A DNA stretch of 64,000 bases from Paraburkholderia guartelaensis (GTDB lineage Bacteria > Pseudomonadota > Gammaproteobacteria > Burkholderiales > Burkholderiaceae). Shown here piece after piece: positions 1-7,507 of this stretch (positions within the stretch are counted from its first letter, which is position 1; every line of letters begins with the position of its first letter). The DNA lies in contig NZ_SMOD01000012.1 in the NCBI RefSeq assembly GCF_004353905.1, forward strand, positions 1 to 64,000. The letters are read 5' to 3'. The notes under the pieces are model-generated. The model was not told the DNA's origin. It saw nothing but the letters and a program-made list of their open reading frames with translations, and did no database searches. Both the position numbers and the translations under genes were made by a program.

Positions 1-207
1 CATGGCTCGCAGCAACTTCTCTGGCGCGATGCTCGGCCGCCCGCCCTTTATGTCCGCTTCGTACATCTGGGCGAACTGTCGATCCATCTTCGCCAGCGCT
101 TCATTCGCCATCACGCGGATCGAACGCAACGGATGCGACTTGGGGACGAAGTCGTCCAGCTTGCGCATGGAAAACAGACTCTCGGTGAATGTGTCGGCGC
201 CGCGCAT
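1..207 (-). CDS. IS5-type transposase, N-terminal part (cut by window edge)
   Basis: The minus-strand frame opens at ATG 205-207 and runs off the left edge after 69 codons. The visible residues carry the N-terminal pattern of IS5-family transposases of the DUF772 kind: a phenylalanine-rich start, then HPLR near residue 25, then EALAKMD, then GRPSIAPEKLLRA at the edge. A GGAG Shine-Dalgarno lies just upstream of the start. The family catalyses cut-and-paste movement of insertion sequences through a DDE nuclease domain, which would lie outside the window. It is not possible to tell here whether the copy is intact. The insertion end probably lies between this gene and the acetyltransferase gene at 329. 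Confidence 0.75.
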   Translation of the reverse strand, partial: MRGADTFTESLFSMRKLDDFVPKSHPLRSIRVMANEALAKMDRQFAQMYEADIKGGRPSIAPEKLLRAM

Positions 208-328
208 GATCTCCAGGGGACAAGTAGTGGTCCATCTATCAACGCCTCACGAGCTCTGCGCGATGACGTGTTTAAGCGGTATTTCAGCGGCCTGCTAGAG
301 CGGATTTTCAAACTGAGGGGGCAGTACG
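208..328. other. probable IS terminal region, no gene
   Basis: This 121-base stretch lies between the start of the transposase and the acetyltransferase stop codon. It should contain the terminal inverted repeat of the insertion sequence. The other end is outside the window, so the repeat cannot be confirmed by pairing. No coding frame here is convincing. Confidence 0.35.
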
Positions 329-886
329 TTATTCCGCAATCGAACGAATGACGCGTGCCGGATTGCCGCCGACAAGCGTATTCGGGGGAACGTCTTTGGT
401 GACCACCGATCCTGCCGCCACCACCGAGTTCTCGCCGACGGTCACGCCGCCGATGATGGTCGCGCCGGCGGCGATCCAGACGTTCCTCTCGATCACAATG
501 GGCTTGGCGACGACCCCGTCGCGCCGACGGGAAGGTTCGATGGGATGACCGGACGTGATGAGGCTCACGTTCGGGCCGATCATCACGTCGTCGGCAATGT
601 CGAGGCCGCCCAGGTCATAGAACGTGCAATTCTGGTTGACGAAGACATTGCGACCGACGCGGATCTCGACTCCACCCGTCGTGTAGAACGGCGGGATCAA
701 TAGAAAGCTGTCGTCGACCTTCTTGCCGATGAGTTCGCTGAACAAGGCCCGGACCTCATCGGCGTCGTTGAAGGTCAAGCGGTTCATCGAGGCGGTGATG
801 GCCATCGCGCGTTTGAGGTTGGCCGTCATGGCCGCGGATTCCGGCGTTCGTCTGGGGATCATCGTAGTGCGGTCGTCATTCGCCAT
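329..886 (-). CDS. maltose/galactoside O-acetyltransferase-like hexapeptide protein
   Basis: This 185-residue protein belongs to the left-handed beta-helix acyltransferases (Maa/LacA/NodL group), which move acetyl from acetyl-CoA to a sugar hydroxyl. An N-terminal segment (residues 20-60) resembles the Maa cap. Imperfect hexapeptide repeats run from about 72 to 175 (VFVNQN, VMIGPN, VWIAAG, VTVGEN, VVAAGS). The family catalytic histidine is H114 in the SGHP motif. The start at 886 was chosen because GGAG lies upstream and because Maa-like homology begins there; the frame stays open further upstream but only as a shadow of kup. It lies 38 bases behind the kup stop codon on the same strand, so co-transcription is possible. 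The acceptor sugar is unknown. Confidence 0.85.
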   Translation of the reverse strand: MANDDRTTMIPRRTPESAAMTANLKRAMAITASMNRLTFNDADEVRALFSELIGKKVDDSFLLIPPFYTTGGVEIRVGRNVFVNQNCTFYDLGGLDIADDVMIGPNVSLITSGHPIEPSRRRDGVVAKPIVIERNVWIAAGATIIGGVTVGENSVVAAGSVVTKDVPPNTLVGGNPARVIRSIAE

Positions 887-924
887 GCGTTGTTTTTCTC
901 CAGTGATACGCCGGATCGTGTGCC

Positions 925-2823
925 TTAGATGTTGATCTGGCCACCCATCTCGACAACCCGGTTGGCGGGCAGGCTGTAGTACTCGGCCGCCTGCGCCGCG
1001 TTGCGCGCCATGAACGCGAACAGCTTCTCGCGCCACAACGACATGCCTTTGCTTTGCGCCGTTGCAAGGATCGTGTCGCGGGCGAGGAAGAACGACGTCG
1101 CCGCGGGCTCGTACTGCCAGGTCGGTATCTGTTTCTGCACGAGCAGAAGCAGTGCCGGCACGTTGGGCATTTCCATGAAGCCATGGCTCGCCGCGACCGC
1201 GTAGCATCCATGCCCAAGATCGCTAACCGAGACCTTCTCGTGTTCGGGTACGTGCGGAACGTTCTCGGTCGTGCCGGCCAGGAAGATATTGGTCTCGTGC
1301 ATCACGCCGTTATGCTTGAGATTATGCATGAACGCGCTCGGCGTCATGCCGGGCACGCCGCCCGGAAACACAGCCGTTCCGCCCACGCGCGGAGGCGGGT
1401 GCGATCCATCGCACAAGGAGTGAATGAATGCCGGAAGCGGCAGGTTGTCGCTTTTCACGCGCTCGACGACCATTTCCCGCCCGCGATGCCATGTCGTCAT
1501 GATCGTGAACAGCACGCCGCCTGCCAGCAGCGGGAACCATCCGCCATCGAGGACCTTGCCCGCATTGCTCGCGACGAATATCGCATCCACGACGGCGAGC
1601 GGCCCGATCACCGCCAGCGTCGCGACCGGTTTCCAGTTCCACAGGCAGTGGGTGATGAAGTACATGAGCAGCGTCGTGAGCAGCATCGTCGAAGCGACCG
1701 CAATGCCGTAGGCGGCCGCGAGGTTATCGGAAGACCGGAAGAACACGACGAGGAATACGACCGCCGCATAGAGCGAGATGTTGATGAACGGCACGTAGAC
1801 CTGACCGACTTCATGTGTCGAAGTGTGGACGACGGGGATGCGGGGCAGCAACCCGAGCTGGACAGCCTGCTTCGTCATCGAAAATGCGCCGGAAATGACG
1901 GCCTGCGAAGCGATGATCGTCGCCGCCGTTGCGAGGAGCACCAACGGGAGCAGTGCCCAATCGGGCGCCTGGGAGAAGAATGGCTGCGTGAGCGCCGAAG
2001 GCTTCGACAGCACGAGCGCGGCCTGGCCAAAGTAGTTGAGAATGAGGCTCGGCAGCACGAGCAGCAGCCACGCGAGCCGGATCGGCGTCTTGCCGAAGTG
2101 TCCCATGTCCGCATAGAGTGCTTCGCCGCCCGTCAACGCAAGGAAGACGGAGCCGAGGACGACGAATGCCGTGCCGGGTGCGTGCGCCACGAAGCTCAAG
2201 GCGTAAGACGGCAATGCGCCGCGCAATATGCCGGGGTTGCTTGCGATATGAGCAACGCCGAGTACCGCGAGCGTCAGGAACCAGACGATCATGACCGGCC
2301 CGAAGACTTTTCCGACCGTGGCCGTGCCGTGTTTTTGAAGCTTGAACAGGCCGGTCAGGATAACGAGTGCGATAGGCACGACCCACGTGGCCAGATGAGG
2401 ATTCACGAGTTCGACGCCTTCCACGGCCGAAATGACCGAGATCGCTGGCGTGATCATCGAGTCGCCGTAAAACATCGCGGCGCCGAACACGCCGAGCGTG
2501 AGAAGCACGGTGCGCAGACGCACGGGCGCCACGCGAGCCGCCAGCGCCGTGAGCGCCAGGATGCCACCTTCGCCGTCATTGTCCGCACGCATGACGAAGC
2601 TCACGTACTTGAGTGTCACGACGACGATGATCGACCAGAGGATCAGCGAAACGATCCCGTATACGTTGGTCTGGCTAATTCCGCCTGCGGCTTTCAGGCA
2701 TTCGCGCAGTGTGTAGAGGGGGCTGGTTCCGATGTCGCCGAAAACCACGCCTATGGCGCCCAGAATCAGGGCGGGGGGGACGTCTGTAGTTTGACTGGGT
2801 GAACGCGCGGATATAGAGGCCAT
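925..2823 (-). CDS. kup: low-affinity K+ uptake protein Kup
   Basis: A 632-residue inner-membrane protein of the Kup/HAK/KT potassium transporter family, the usual length for bacterial Kup. Near the N-terminus it has the family signature VFGDIGTSPLYTLRE in the first membrane segment. It then has about 12 hydrophobic segments up to roughly residue 450 and a soluble C-terminal domain of about 170 residues, as in E. coli Kup. It imports K+ probably with H+. A 50-residue membrane-protein gene lies 92 bases upstream on the same strand (2916-3068). The Shine-Dalgarno before ATG 2821-2823 is weak. The acetyltransferase gene follows downstream. Confidence 0.97.
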   Translation of the reverse strand: MASISARSPSQTTDVPPALILGAIGVVFGDIGTSPLYTLRECLKAAGGISQTNVYGIVSLILWSIIVVVTLKYVSFVMRADNDGEGGILALTALAARVAPVRLRTVLLTLGVFGAAMFYGDSMITPAISVISAVEGVELVNPHLATWVVPIALVILTGLFKLQKHGTATVGKVFGPVMIVWFLTLAVLGVAHIASNPGILRGALPSYALSFVAHAPGTAFVVLGSVFLALTGGEALYADMGHFGKTPIRLAWLLLVLPSLILNYFGQAALVLSKPSALTQPFFSQAPDWALLPLVLLATAATIIASQAVISGAFSMTKQAVQLGLLPRIPVVHTSTHEVGQVYVPFINISLYAAVVFLVVFFRSSDNLAAAYGIAVASTMLLTTLLMYFITHCLWNWKPVATLAVIGPLAVVDAIFVASNAGKVLDGGWFPLLAGGVLFTIMTTWHRGREMVVERVKSDNLPLPAFIHSLCDGSHPPPRVGGTAVFPGGVPGMTPSAFMHNLKHNGVMHETNIFLAGTTENVPHVPEHEKVSVSDLGHGCYAVAASHGFMEMPNVPALLLLVQKQIPTWQYEPAATSFFLARDTILATAQSKGMSLWREKLFAFMARNAAQAAEYYSLPANRVVEMGGQINI

Positions 2824-3170
2824 AGGTAAGGAAAATGAAAATCAACGTCCCTCGGGACGGGCTGCGGAGCACAAACGTCAGGCCTGGTCTCGCGACTGAT
2901 GGGGGTAACGCGGACTTATGAAGACTGCGATCGGGAGGCAGGCGCCTCGTCTGCAACGTCCGCCCGATTGTCTCGAGCGTCCGGTTGCCTGAGACTCCCT
3001 ATGCCCCAGATTGCAATCAGAAGGCCCCCACCAAAGCCGCATCCCAGAAGGAGCCAGGTCATCGTCATGTCGTATCCCCCAAGTGTGGTCGATGCGCGCA
3101 GGGAGAGCGCGTCCCGACCTGCACGTTACAATCGCGCGACAGATACTACAGGCGCATCCTTTCAGAACGC
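2824..3170. other. kup / NRAMP divergent intergenic region
   Basis: Apart from the 50-codon gene at 2916-3068, this 347-base region has no convincing gene. It must hold the promoters for the leftward kup side and for the rightward NRAMP-like gene. I looked for a manganese (yybP-ykoY) or magnesium riboswitch and did not see convincing conserved elements. Confidence 0.4.
2916..3068 (-). CDS. small single-pass membrane protein, unknown, upstream of kup
   Basis: A 50-codon frame from ATG 3066-3068 to TAA 2916-2918. A GGGGGA Shine-Dalgarno sits six bases before the start. A second in-frame ATG follows two codons later. Residues 4-26 form one hydrophobic glycine-rich membrane segment (WLLLGCGFGGGLLIAIWGIG). 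The last 24 residues are charged and would be soluble. It lies on the same strand as kup, 92 bases upstream, and divergent from the NRAMP-like gene. I do not recognise a family. By position it could be a small partner of an ion transporter, as KdpF is for KdpABC, but that is inference only. Confidence 0.6.
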   Translation of the reverse strand: MTMTWLLLGCGFGGGLLIAIWGIGSLRQPDARDNRADVADEAPASRSQSS

Positions 3171-4442
3171 ATGACCCGTCTCTCGACGCTCAAGCAAACC
3201 GTAACGCGAGCACTGCGCCGGCTCGCCCTGTGGGGCCCAGGGCTGCTCGTGATGCTGGCCGACTGCGACGCCGGAAACGTCGTGACGGCCGCGCAGGCTG
3301 GCGCGCAAACGGGGCTGCGGCTGTTGCCCGTGCTGCTTGCGCTCGTCCCGCTGCTCTACATGATTCAGGAACTGACCGTGCGCCTCGGCATATTCACCGG
3401 GCGCGGTTATGGCGAACTCATCCGCTCGCGCTTCGGACCGGTTTGGGCGGCGCTCGCCGCGGCCGGACTGGTCGTGGCCGTGCTCGGGTCGCTCGTGACG
3501 GAGTTCACTGGCGTTGCCGGCGTAGGGGAAATGTATGGCGTATCGCGTGCCGTCACGCTGCCGCTCGCCGTCATCCTGTTGACAGGCATCGTGCTCACGG
3601 GCTCGCACAAGCGCGTAGACCGGATCGCCATTGCCATCGGTGCATTCGACCTGACGTTCTTCGCCGTCGCGTGGAGTGCGCGCCACAAACTCCAGGTCAT
3701 GGTCCCGCAGATGACTCACCTGGGGGGCGGCCGTGAAGCGGGCTATCTGGCGGCGGCGCTCATTGGCGCGACGTTCAATCCGTGGATGGTGTTCTATCAG
3801 CAGGCAGCGGTTGCGGACAGCCTCACTGCGAAAGACTTCACGTCGGCCAGAGTCGAGACGGCGGTCGGCGCAGTCCTCACGCAATTGCTGACGGCAGCGG
3901 TGCTCGTCGCTGCGGCAGCAACGCTGTCGTCGCATGGCGAGCCGCGCTCCCTCGATAGCATCGGCGAAATCAGCAATGCGCTCGTCGCCGTAACGGGCCC
4001 GTTTGCGGGCCGCCTGCTATTTGGCGCGGGCGTGCTCGGTGCGGCGCTGGTGGCCGCCATCGTGAGTTCGCTCGCACTGGCGTGGGGACTCGGGGATGTG
4101 TTTGGATACCGCGCTTCGCTCGAGGTCCGTCCCGGGCAGGCGCCCTGGTTCTATGGCGCGTATGTGCTGGCGGTTGCAGGCAGTGCCTGGGCTGTCTGGC
4201 TCGCACCCGACCTCGTGTCCTTGAACGTCGCGGCGCAAGTGGTCAACACGTTGATGCTGCCGCTCGTGTTGGGGTTGCTCGTCGCGCTTAGCGTCACCGC
4301 GCTGCCACAACGGTATCGGCCTCGCGGACTTTATTTGTGGCTCGTGGTTTTCATGGGTGCGGTCGTGTGTGCCGGGGGTGCGTGGGGCGCGGTGCAGGGT
4401 TTGCGTCCTTTACCCGCGATCCCTGGCTTACAGATTCTTTAA
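3171..4442 (+). CDS. noncanonical NRAMP-family divalent metal transporter
   Basis: A 423-residue polytopic membrane protein of the NRAMP fold, about 11 hydrophobic segments. The start at 3171 was chosen because NRAMP-like sequence begins there; the frame is open further upstream. The first-helix metal motif, DPGN in classical MntH, reads DCDAGN at residues 31-36. The sixth-helix MPH motif is replaced by NPW at 203-205, so methionine becomes N203 and histidine W205. The QELTVRLGI stretch near residue 66 and GATFNPW near 199 are typical of a proteobacterial NRAMP-related subgroup. Loss of the methionine ligand is known to alter ion selectivity in NRAMP relatives, so the substrate (Mn2+, Mg2+ or other) is open. 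Its 3' end overlaps the next gene tail to tail by 15 bases. Confidence 0.85.
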   Translation: MTRLSTLKQTVTRALRRLALWGPGLLVMLADCDAGNVVTAAQAGAQTGLRLLPVLLALVPLLYMIQELTVRLGIFTGRGYGELIRSRFGPVWAALAAAGLVVAVLGSLVTEFTGVAGVGEMYGVSRAVTLPLAVILLTGIVLTGSHKRVDRIAIAIGAFDLTFFAVAWSARHKLQVMVPQMTHLGGGREAGYLAAALIGATFNPWMVFYQQAAVADSLTAKDFTSARVETAVGAVLTQLLTAAVLVAAAATLSSHGEPRSLDSIGEISNALVAVTGPFAGRLLFGAGVLGAALVAAIVSSLALAWGLGDVFGYRASLEVRPGQAPWFYGAYVLAVAGSAWAVWLAPDLVSLNVAAQVVNTLMLPLVLGLLVALSVTALPQRYRPRGLYLWLVVFMGAVVCAGGAWGAVQGLRPLPAIPGLQIL

Positions 4443-4592
4443 TAACGCGTAGTAGACGGCGGCAAACACGACAACGATGCCGATGTTCACGGCCAGCCGT
4501 AGCCAGAACAGATTTTTCAGGAAAATCACATCCACGCCGACGATAACGGCTATCAACAACAAGATGTAAATCGCAACGTACACGTTTCTCAT
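4428..4592 (-). CDS. small two-pass membrane protein, hypothetical
   Basis: A 54-residue protein encoded on the minus strand from ATG 4590-4592 to TAA 4428-4430, overlapping the end of the NRAMP-like gene. It is almost wholly hydrophobic: residues 4-24 and 34-50 form two membrane segments joined by a short KNLFWLR turn, with a basic N-terminus. It resembles short conserved hypothetical membrane proteins that I associate with Burkholderia genomes. Its own Shine-Dalgarno is weak. A 27-codon frame with a very strong ribosome site ends 15 bases upstream, which suggests translational coupling. Function unknown. Confidence 0.7.
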   Translation of the reverse strand: MRNVYVAIYILLLIAVIVGVDVIFLKNLFWLRLAVNIGIVVVFAAVYYALLKNL

Positions 4593-4952
4593 CGTTTCAA
4601 TCGCCAGTCAAAAGATTCCGGTTGCCCACTGCCATGGAATCAGGATACGCCCAGACCGCGCGTGACCGCACATCCCTATGTTTCGATTCATTTCACCTCC
4701 TGGTGCGGCGCATCAGCCAACATCGCCGGAGTCTGCCGGATCTGCGTTTACCGGTTTCTGCTGATTTGTTGCTATCTTGCTGAAATCGATGTTGCGAAAG
4801 GCTTTTCTGGCTATAGTTAAAGTGCTTTCTCAGACACTTGATGCGACGCGGTAAGAATTGCGCCTTGCATCAAGAGCGTCCGGTTTGCGCAGGGTGTTTT
4901 CGCGGTTGCGTGCGAAAAGGCTGCAAAACTAACCGATCTCTGGGAGGACCCG
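4593..4952. other. intergenic, 360 bases
   Basis: Besides the possible 27-codon leader (4608-4691, minus), this stretch should contain the promoter of the rightward 73-residue gene. The segment 4740-4830 is comparatively AT-rich. No other gene or RNA is recognisable. Confidence 0.35.
4608..4691 (-). CDS. possible 27-residue leader peptide
   Basis: A short frame from ATG 4689-4691 to TGA 4608-4610. The start is preceded by AGGAGG with four bases of spacing, the best ribosome site in this area. The next gene downstream on the same strand, the 54-residue membrane protein, starts 15 bases after the stop and has a poor site of its own. The peptide is basic and tryptophan-containing. It may be a leader that couples or attenuates translation of the downstream gene. 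There is no homology evidence. Confidence 0.4.
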   Translation of the reverse strand: MNRNIGMCGHARSGRILIPWQWATGIF

Positions 4953-5174
4953 ATGAGAAGCACGAAGGCGCAGTCGCTGCGTTATCAGGTCGAAAAATGG
5001 CTCGCACCCACCACGCCAGTGCATGTCACCGCGTTTGGCCATACCCCCTCGGGCAGAGCGCGTTATGTGTGCGTGGAAACGCGTCAGACAACGGGATTAC
5101 ACGCGCTGTTCTTCTTTCAGCACGACGACGGTTACTGGAACGTGTTTCCTCCCGTGGGTGAAGAGGCGCTGTGA
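4953..5174 (+). CDS. conserved small hypothetical protein
   Basis: A 73-residue soluble protein. The start is well supported by GGGAGG about six bases upstream. It has no signal peptide or membrane segment. The sequence mixes basic N-terminal and aromatic C-terminal parts (FFFQHDDGYWNVFPP near residues 52-66), which suggests a small folded beta-rich domain. I do not recognise a characterised family. It lies alone between the leftward membrane-protein gene and a convergent LysR gene 42 bases away. Function unknown. Confidence 0.7.
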   Translation: MRSTKAQSLRYQVEKWLAPTTPVHVTAFGHTPSGRARYVCVETRQTTGLHALFFFQHDDGYWNVFPPVGEEAL

Positions 5175-5216
5175 TGCGGAAAATATAGTTAGGCATCCAA
5201 TATAAGCGAACGCATT

Positions 5217-6113
5217 TCACTGCATCGCCGCTTCTTCGATGCAGGCGAGAAAGCGCGAGGCCGCCGAGGTAAGCGGGCGCTCGCGCCTTTGCACGACGTA
5301 GACGTCCATGTCGGGAAATGACTCGCTGATCTTCAGCTCACGGATCCTGCGACGCTTCATCTCGAGCTCGAACGTCGGCAACGTGGCCACGCAAATCACA
5401 TCGGTCTTCGCGATCAACGCGACAGACGGCGCCAATGCCTGGCAGCGCATGATCCTGCTGGGTGCGGACAGACCCAGCGAGTGGAAGTAGGCGCTAAACC
5501 CCTTGTCGATCTGGTCGCCGGGCTCGCAAGGCACGAGCCATTCCGCGGTATGCAGCATCGACATCGAGCGTGCCTGCGCGAGCGGATGGCCCTGGCGCGC
5601 CACGACCAGTAGCGGCATCGACATGATTTTTCGGCACTCGACGAAATCGGGCCATTGTGTGTCCGCCACCGCCGTGATGACCGCGAAATCGGTGTCTCCG
5701 TCACGCAGCGCGTGGAGTGCGGCAGGTAGCGCCAATTCGCGAACGGTCACCGATGTATCGGGATTCTGCGCACGAAACTGCCCAAACGCCTGAGGCAGCA
5801 AGGCACAGGCAACGGCCGACGAGACGGACACGGCGACCTCACCGCCTGCGCCATTGAGCATGGTCGACAGTTCTTCATGAATGTGCCGCACGTCGTTGAC
5901 CAGCATGCGTGCGCGGCGCTGAAACACGACGCCATATTCGGTGAGCACCACGCCGTTGACCGAACGCACGACGAGCGGCACGCCTAACGTCCTTTCCAGC
6001 TCGCGGATCGTGACCGTGACGGCGGGTTGCGTCAAACGCAACGCGCGCGCGGCGCCATGCAGGCTGCCCTGCTCGGCGACACTCAGGAATACCCGCAATT
6101 GACGAAGTTTCAT
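5217..6113 (-). CDS. LysR-family transcriptional regulator
   Basis: A 298-residue regulator. Residues 1-60 form the winged helix-turn-helix (LRQLRVFLSVAEQGSLHGAA, then the recognition region LTQPAVTVTIRELE). Residues 90-295 are the periplasmic-binding-protein-like effector domain. The start at 6113 has GGAG five bases upstream. It is divergent from the DUF2817 hydrolase gene with a 123-base shared region, the usual layout for a LysR regulator of its neighbour. The effector is unknown; by context it may sense a breakdown product of the hydrolase at 6237-7340. Confidence 0.93.
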   Translation of the reverse strand: MKLRQLRVFLSVAEQGSLHGAARALRLTQPAVTVTIRELERTLGVPLVVRSVNGVVLTEYGVVFQRRARMLVNDVRHIHEELSTMLNGAGGEVAVSVSSAVACALLPQAFGQFRAQNPDTSVTVRELALPAALHALRDGDTDFAVITAVADTQWPDFVECRKIMSMPLLVVARQGHPLAQARSMSMLHTAEWLVPCEPGDQIDKGFSAYFHSLGLSAPSRIMRCQALAPSVALIAKTDVICVATLPTFELEMKRRRIRELKISESFPDMDVYVVQRRERPLTSAASRFLACIEEAAMQ

Positions 6114-6236
6114 TCTGCTCCAGGAGATAAAAAAGCGTTATCAAGGCCGTTTTTTTATTGCCTTGTGCGCCGGTGCGTTAGTCATGATCATTGTGACCGA
6201 ACGCACGGCTCGCGTGCATCTCATCGGGGTCACCGC

Positions 6237-7340
6237 ATGGTAATAAAAAAATATTTCTCCGCTTCCTATGCGCAGGCGCGTGAGAGGTTCACGGAGGCGG
6301 CTCGCGCTGGCGGGTTCGAACTGAAGCAGATCGTGCATCCCACGGCGCTCGGTCCCGATGGCGGGAGCCTGTCGATCGATCTCGCGATCCACGCACCTGA
6401 GGGCGCTCGTTCGCTGCTCATCGTCACGTCGGGCACGCATGGGGTCGAGGGATTCTGTGGATCGGGTTGTCAGGTCGGGTTGCTCGACGATGCGGCCTTC
6501 CTTGCCGAGGCGAAACGGCGCGGCGTCGCGCTGTTGATGATTCACGGCGTAAACCCGTACGGATTCGCGCATCTGCGCCGGGTGAACGAAGACAACGTCG
6601 ATCTGAATCGCAATAGCGCGGACTATTCGACGCTGGCCGATTCGAATCCCGGGTACGGAGAACTCGATCCGTTGCTGCTGCCGGCATCCTGGCCGCCCGA
6701 CGCGGCCAACCAGGCCGCTCTCGGGGCTTACATTCAGACGCATGGAGAAGAGGCGCTGCGCAATACGGTGTCGAAGGGCCAGTACGCCGTGCCGGACGGA
6801 ATGTTCTACGGCGGGGCGAAAACCAGTTGGAGCACACAGGCCGTTCACTCGATTTTGCGCGCGCACGTTGGCGGCTATCGCCGGTTTGCGTGGATCGATC
6901 TTCATACAGGACTGGGCCCGTATGGTCACGGTGAAAAGATCTTCATGAGCACGGATCGCTCCGAACTGCAGAGAGCACGGCGCTGGTGGGGCAACGACGT
7001 GAAGCCGATCCATGAACCGGGTTCGATTTCGGCCGACGTGCAAGGCCCGATCATCACGCTCTCGTACGACGAGTTCCCAGGCGTCGAAAAGACGACGCTA
7101 GGCCTCGAATTCGGCACTTACGAACCCTTGCACGTGTTGCAGGCGCTGCGCGCCGATCACTGGCTCCACCGTCACCCGGAAACCGGGGCCGCCGCCGCTG
7201 CACAGATCCGGCAAAACCTGAAAGACGCGTTCTACTGCGACAACGACGAATGGAAGGGGCTGGTTCTCGGGCAGATGCGTGTCGTGGCCTGGCAGGCTGT
7301 CGCTGGACTGTCCGAAAGTGATTCGGACGTAACCGCTTAG
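6237..7340 (+). CDS. DUF2817 / M14-like zinc hydrolase
   Basis: A 367-residue cytoplasmic protein of the DUF2817 family, related to M14 zinc carboxypeptidases and succinylglutamate desuccinylases. Visible family features are LIVTSGTHGVEGFCGSGCQ (about residues 61-79) with a metal-ligand histidine and glutamate in THGVEG, the VNEDNVDLNRN segment around 120, a histidine in WIDLHTGLGPYG around 222, and a late TLGLEFGTY stretch that supplies the catalytic glutamate. I chose ATG 6237 because an earlier start would overlap the divergent LysR gene and lacks family sequence. The natural substrate is not known. It is divergent from LysR and 167 bases before a porin, so a small uptake-and-hydrolysis unit is plausible. 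Confidence 0.85.
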   Translation: MVIKKYFSASYAQARERFTEAARAGGFELKQIVHPTALGPDGGSLSIDLAIHAPEGARSLLIVTSGTHGVEGFCGSGCQVGLLDDAAFLAEAKRRGVALLMIHGVNPYGFAHLRRVNEDNVDLNRNSADYSTLADSNPGYGELDPLLLPASWPPDAANQAALGAYIQTHGEEALRNTVSKGQYAVPDGMFYGGAKTSWSTQAVHSILRAHVGGYRRFAWIDLHTGLGPYGHGEKIFMSTDRSELQRARRWWGNDVKPIHEPGSISADVQGPIITLSYDEFPGVEKTTLGLEFGTYEPLHVLQALRADHWLHRHPETGAAAAAQIRQNLKDAFYCDNDEWKGLVLGQMRVVAWQAVAGLSESDSDVTA

Positions 7341-7409
7341 AAGCGACGCCAGGTTTCATTCAGAAAGCGTAGCGGGGACATAAAACGCCAGGCTCCATCG
7401 AAGATCGAA

Positions 7410-7444
7410 CGAAATATATTTCGGAATCCGAATTTATAGATTCG
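7410..7444. promoter_or_regulatory. AT-rich palindromes upstream of porin gene
   Basis: Two dyads lie 64-98 bases before the porin start. CGAAATATATTTCG (7410-7423) is a perfect 14-base palindrome. CGAAT, six bases, ATTCG (7429-7444) follows at once. They fall in the AT-rich leader and may be an operator or part of a hairpin in the 5' untranslated region. No regulator can be named. Confidence 0.4.
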
Positions 7445-7507
7445 AAATCGTCATCGGCGAGACGGCGCATAACGACTTCAAAGACCATATCTAAAGGCAG
7501 GAGACTC

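Noticed and set aside
1054-2802. Open frame of 582 codons on the plus strand
   Set aside because: It is antisense to kup and extremely rich in arginine, glutamate and histidine, with no ribosome site.
2824-3170. Possible manganese or magnesium riboswitch before the NRAMP gene
   Set aside because: No conserved yybP-ykoY or M-box core could be traced in the sequence.
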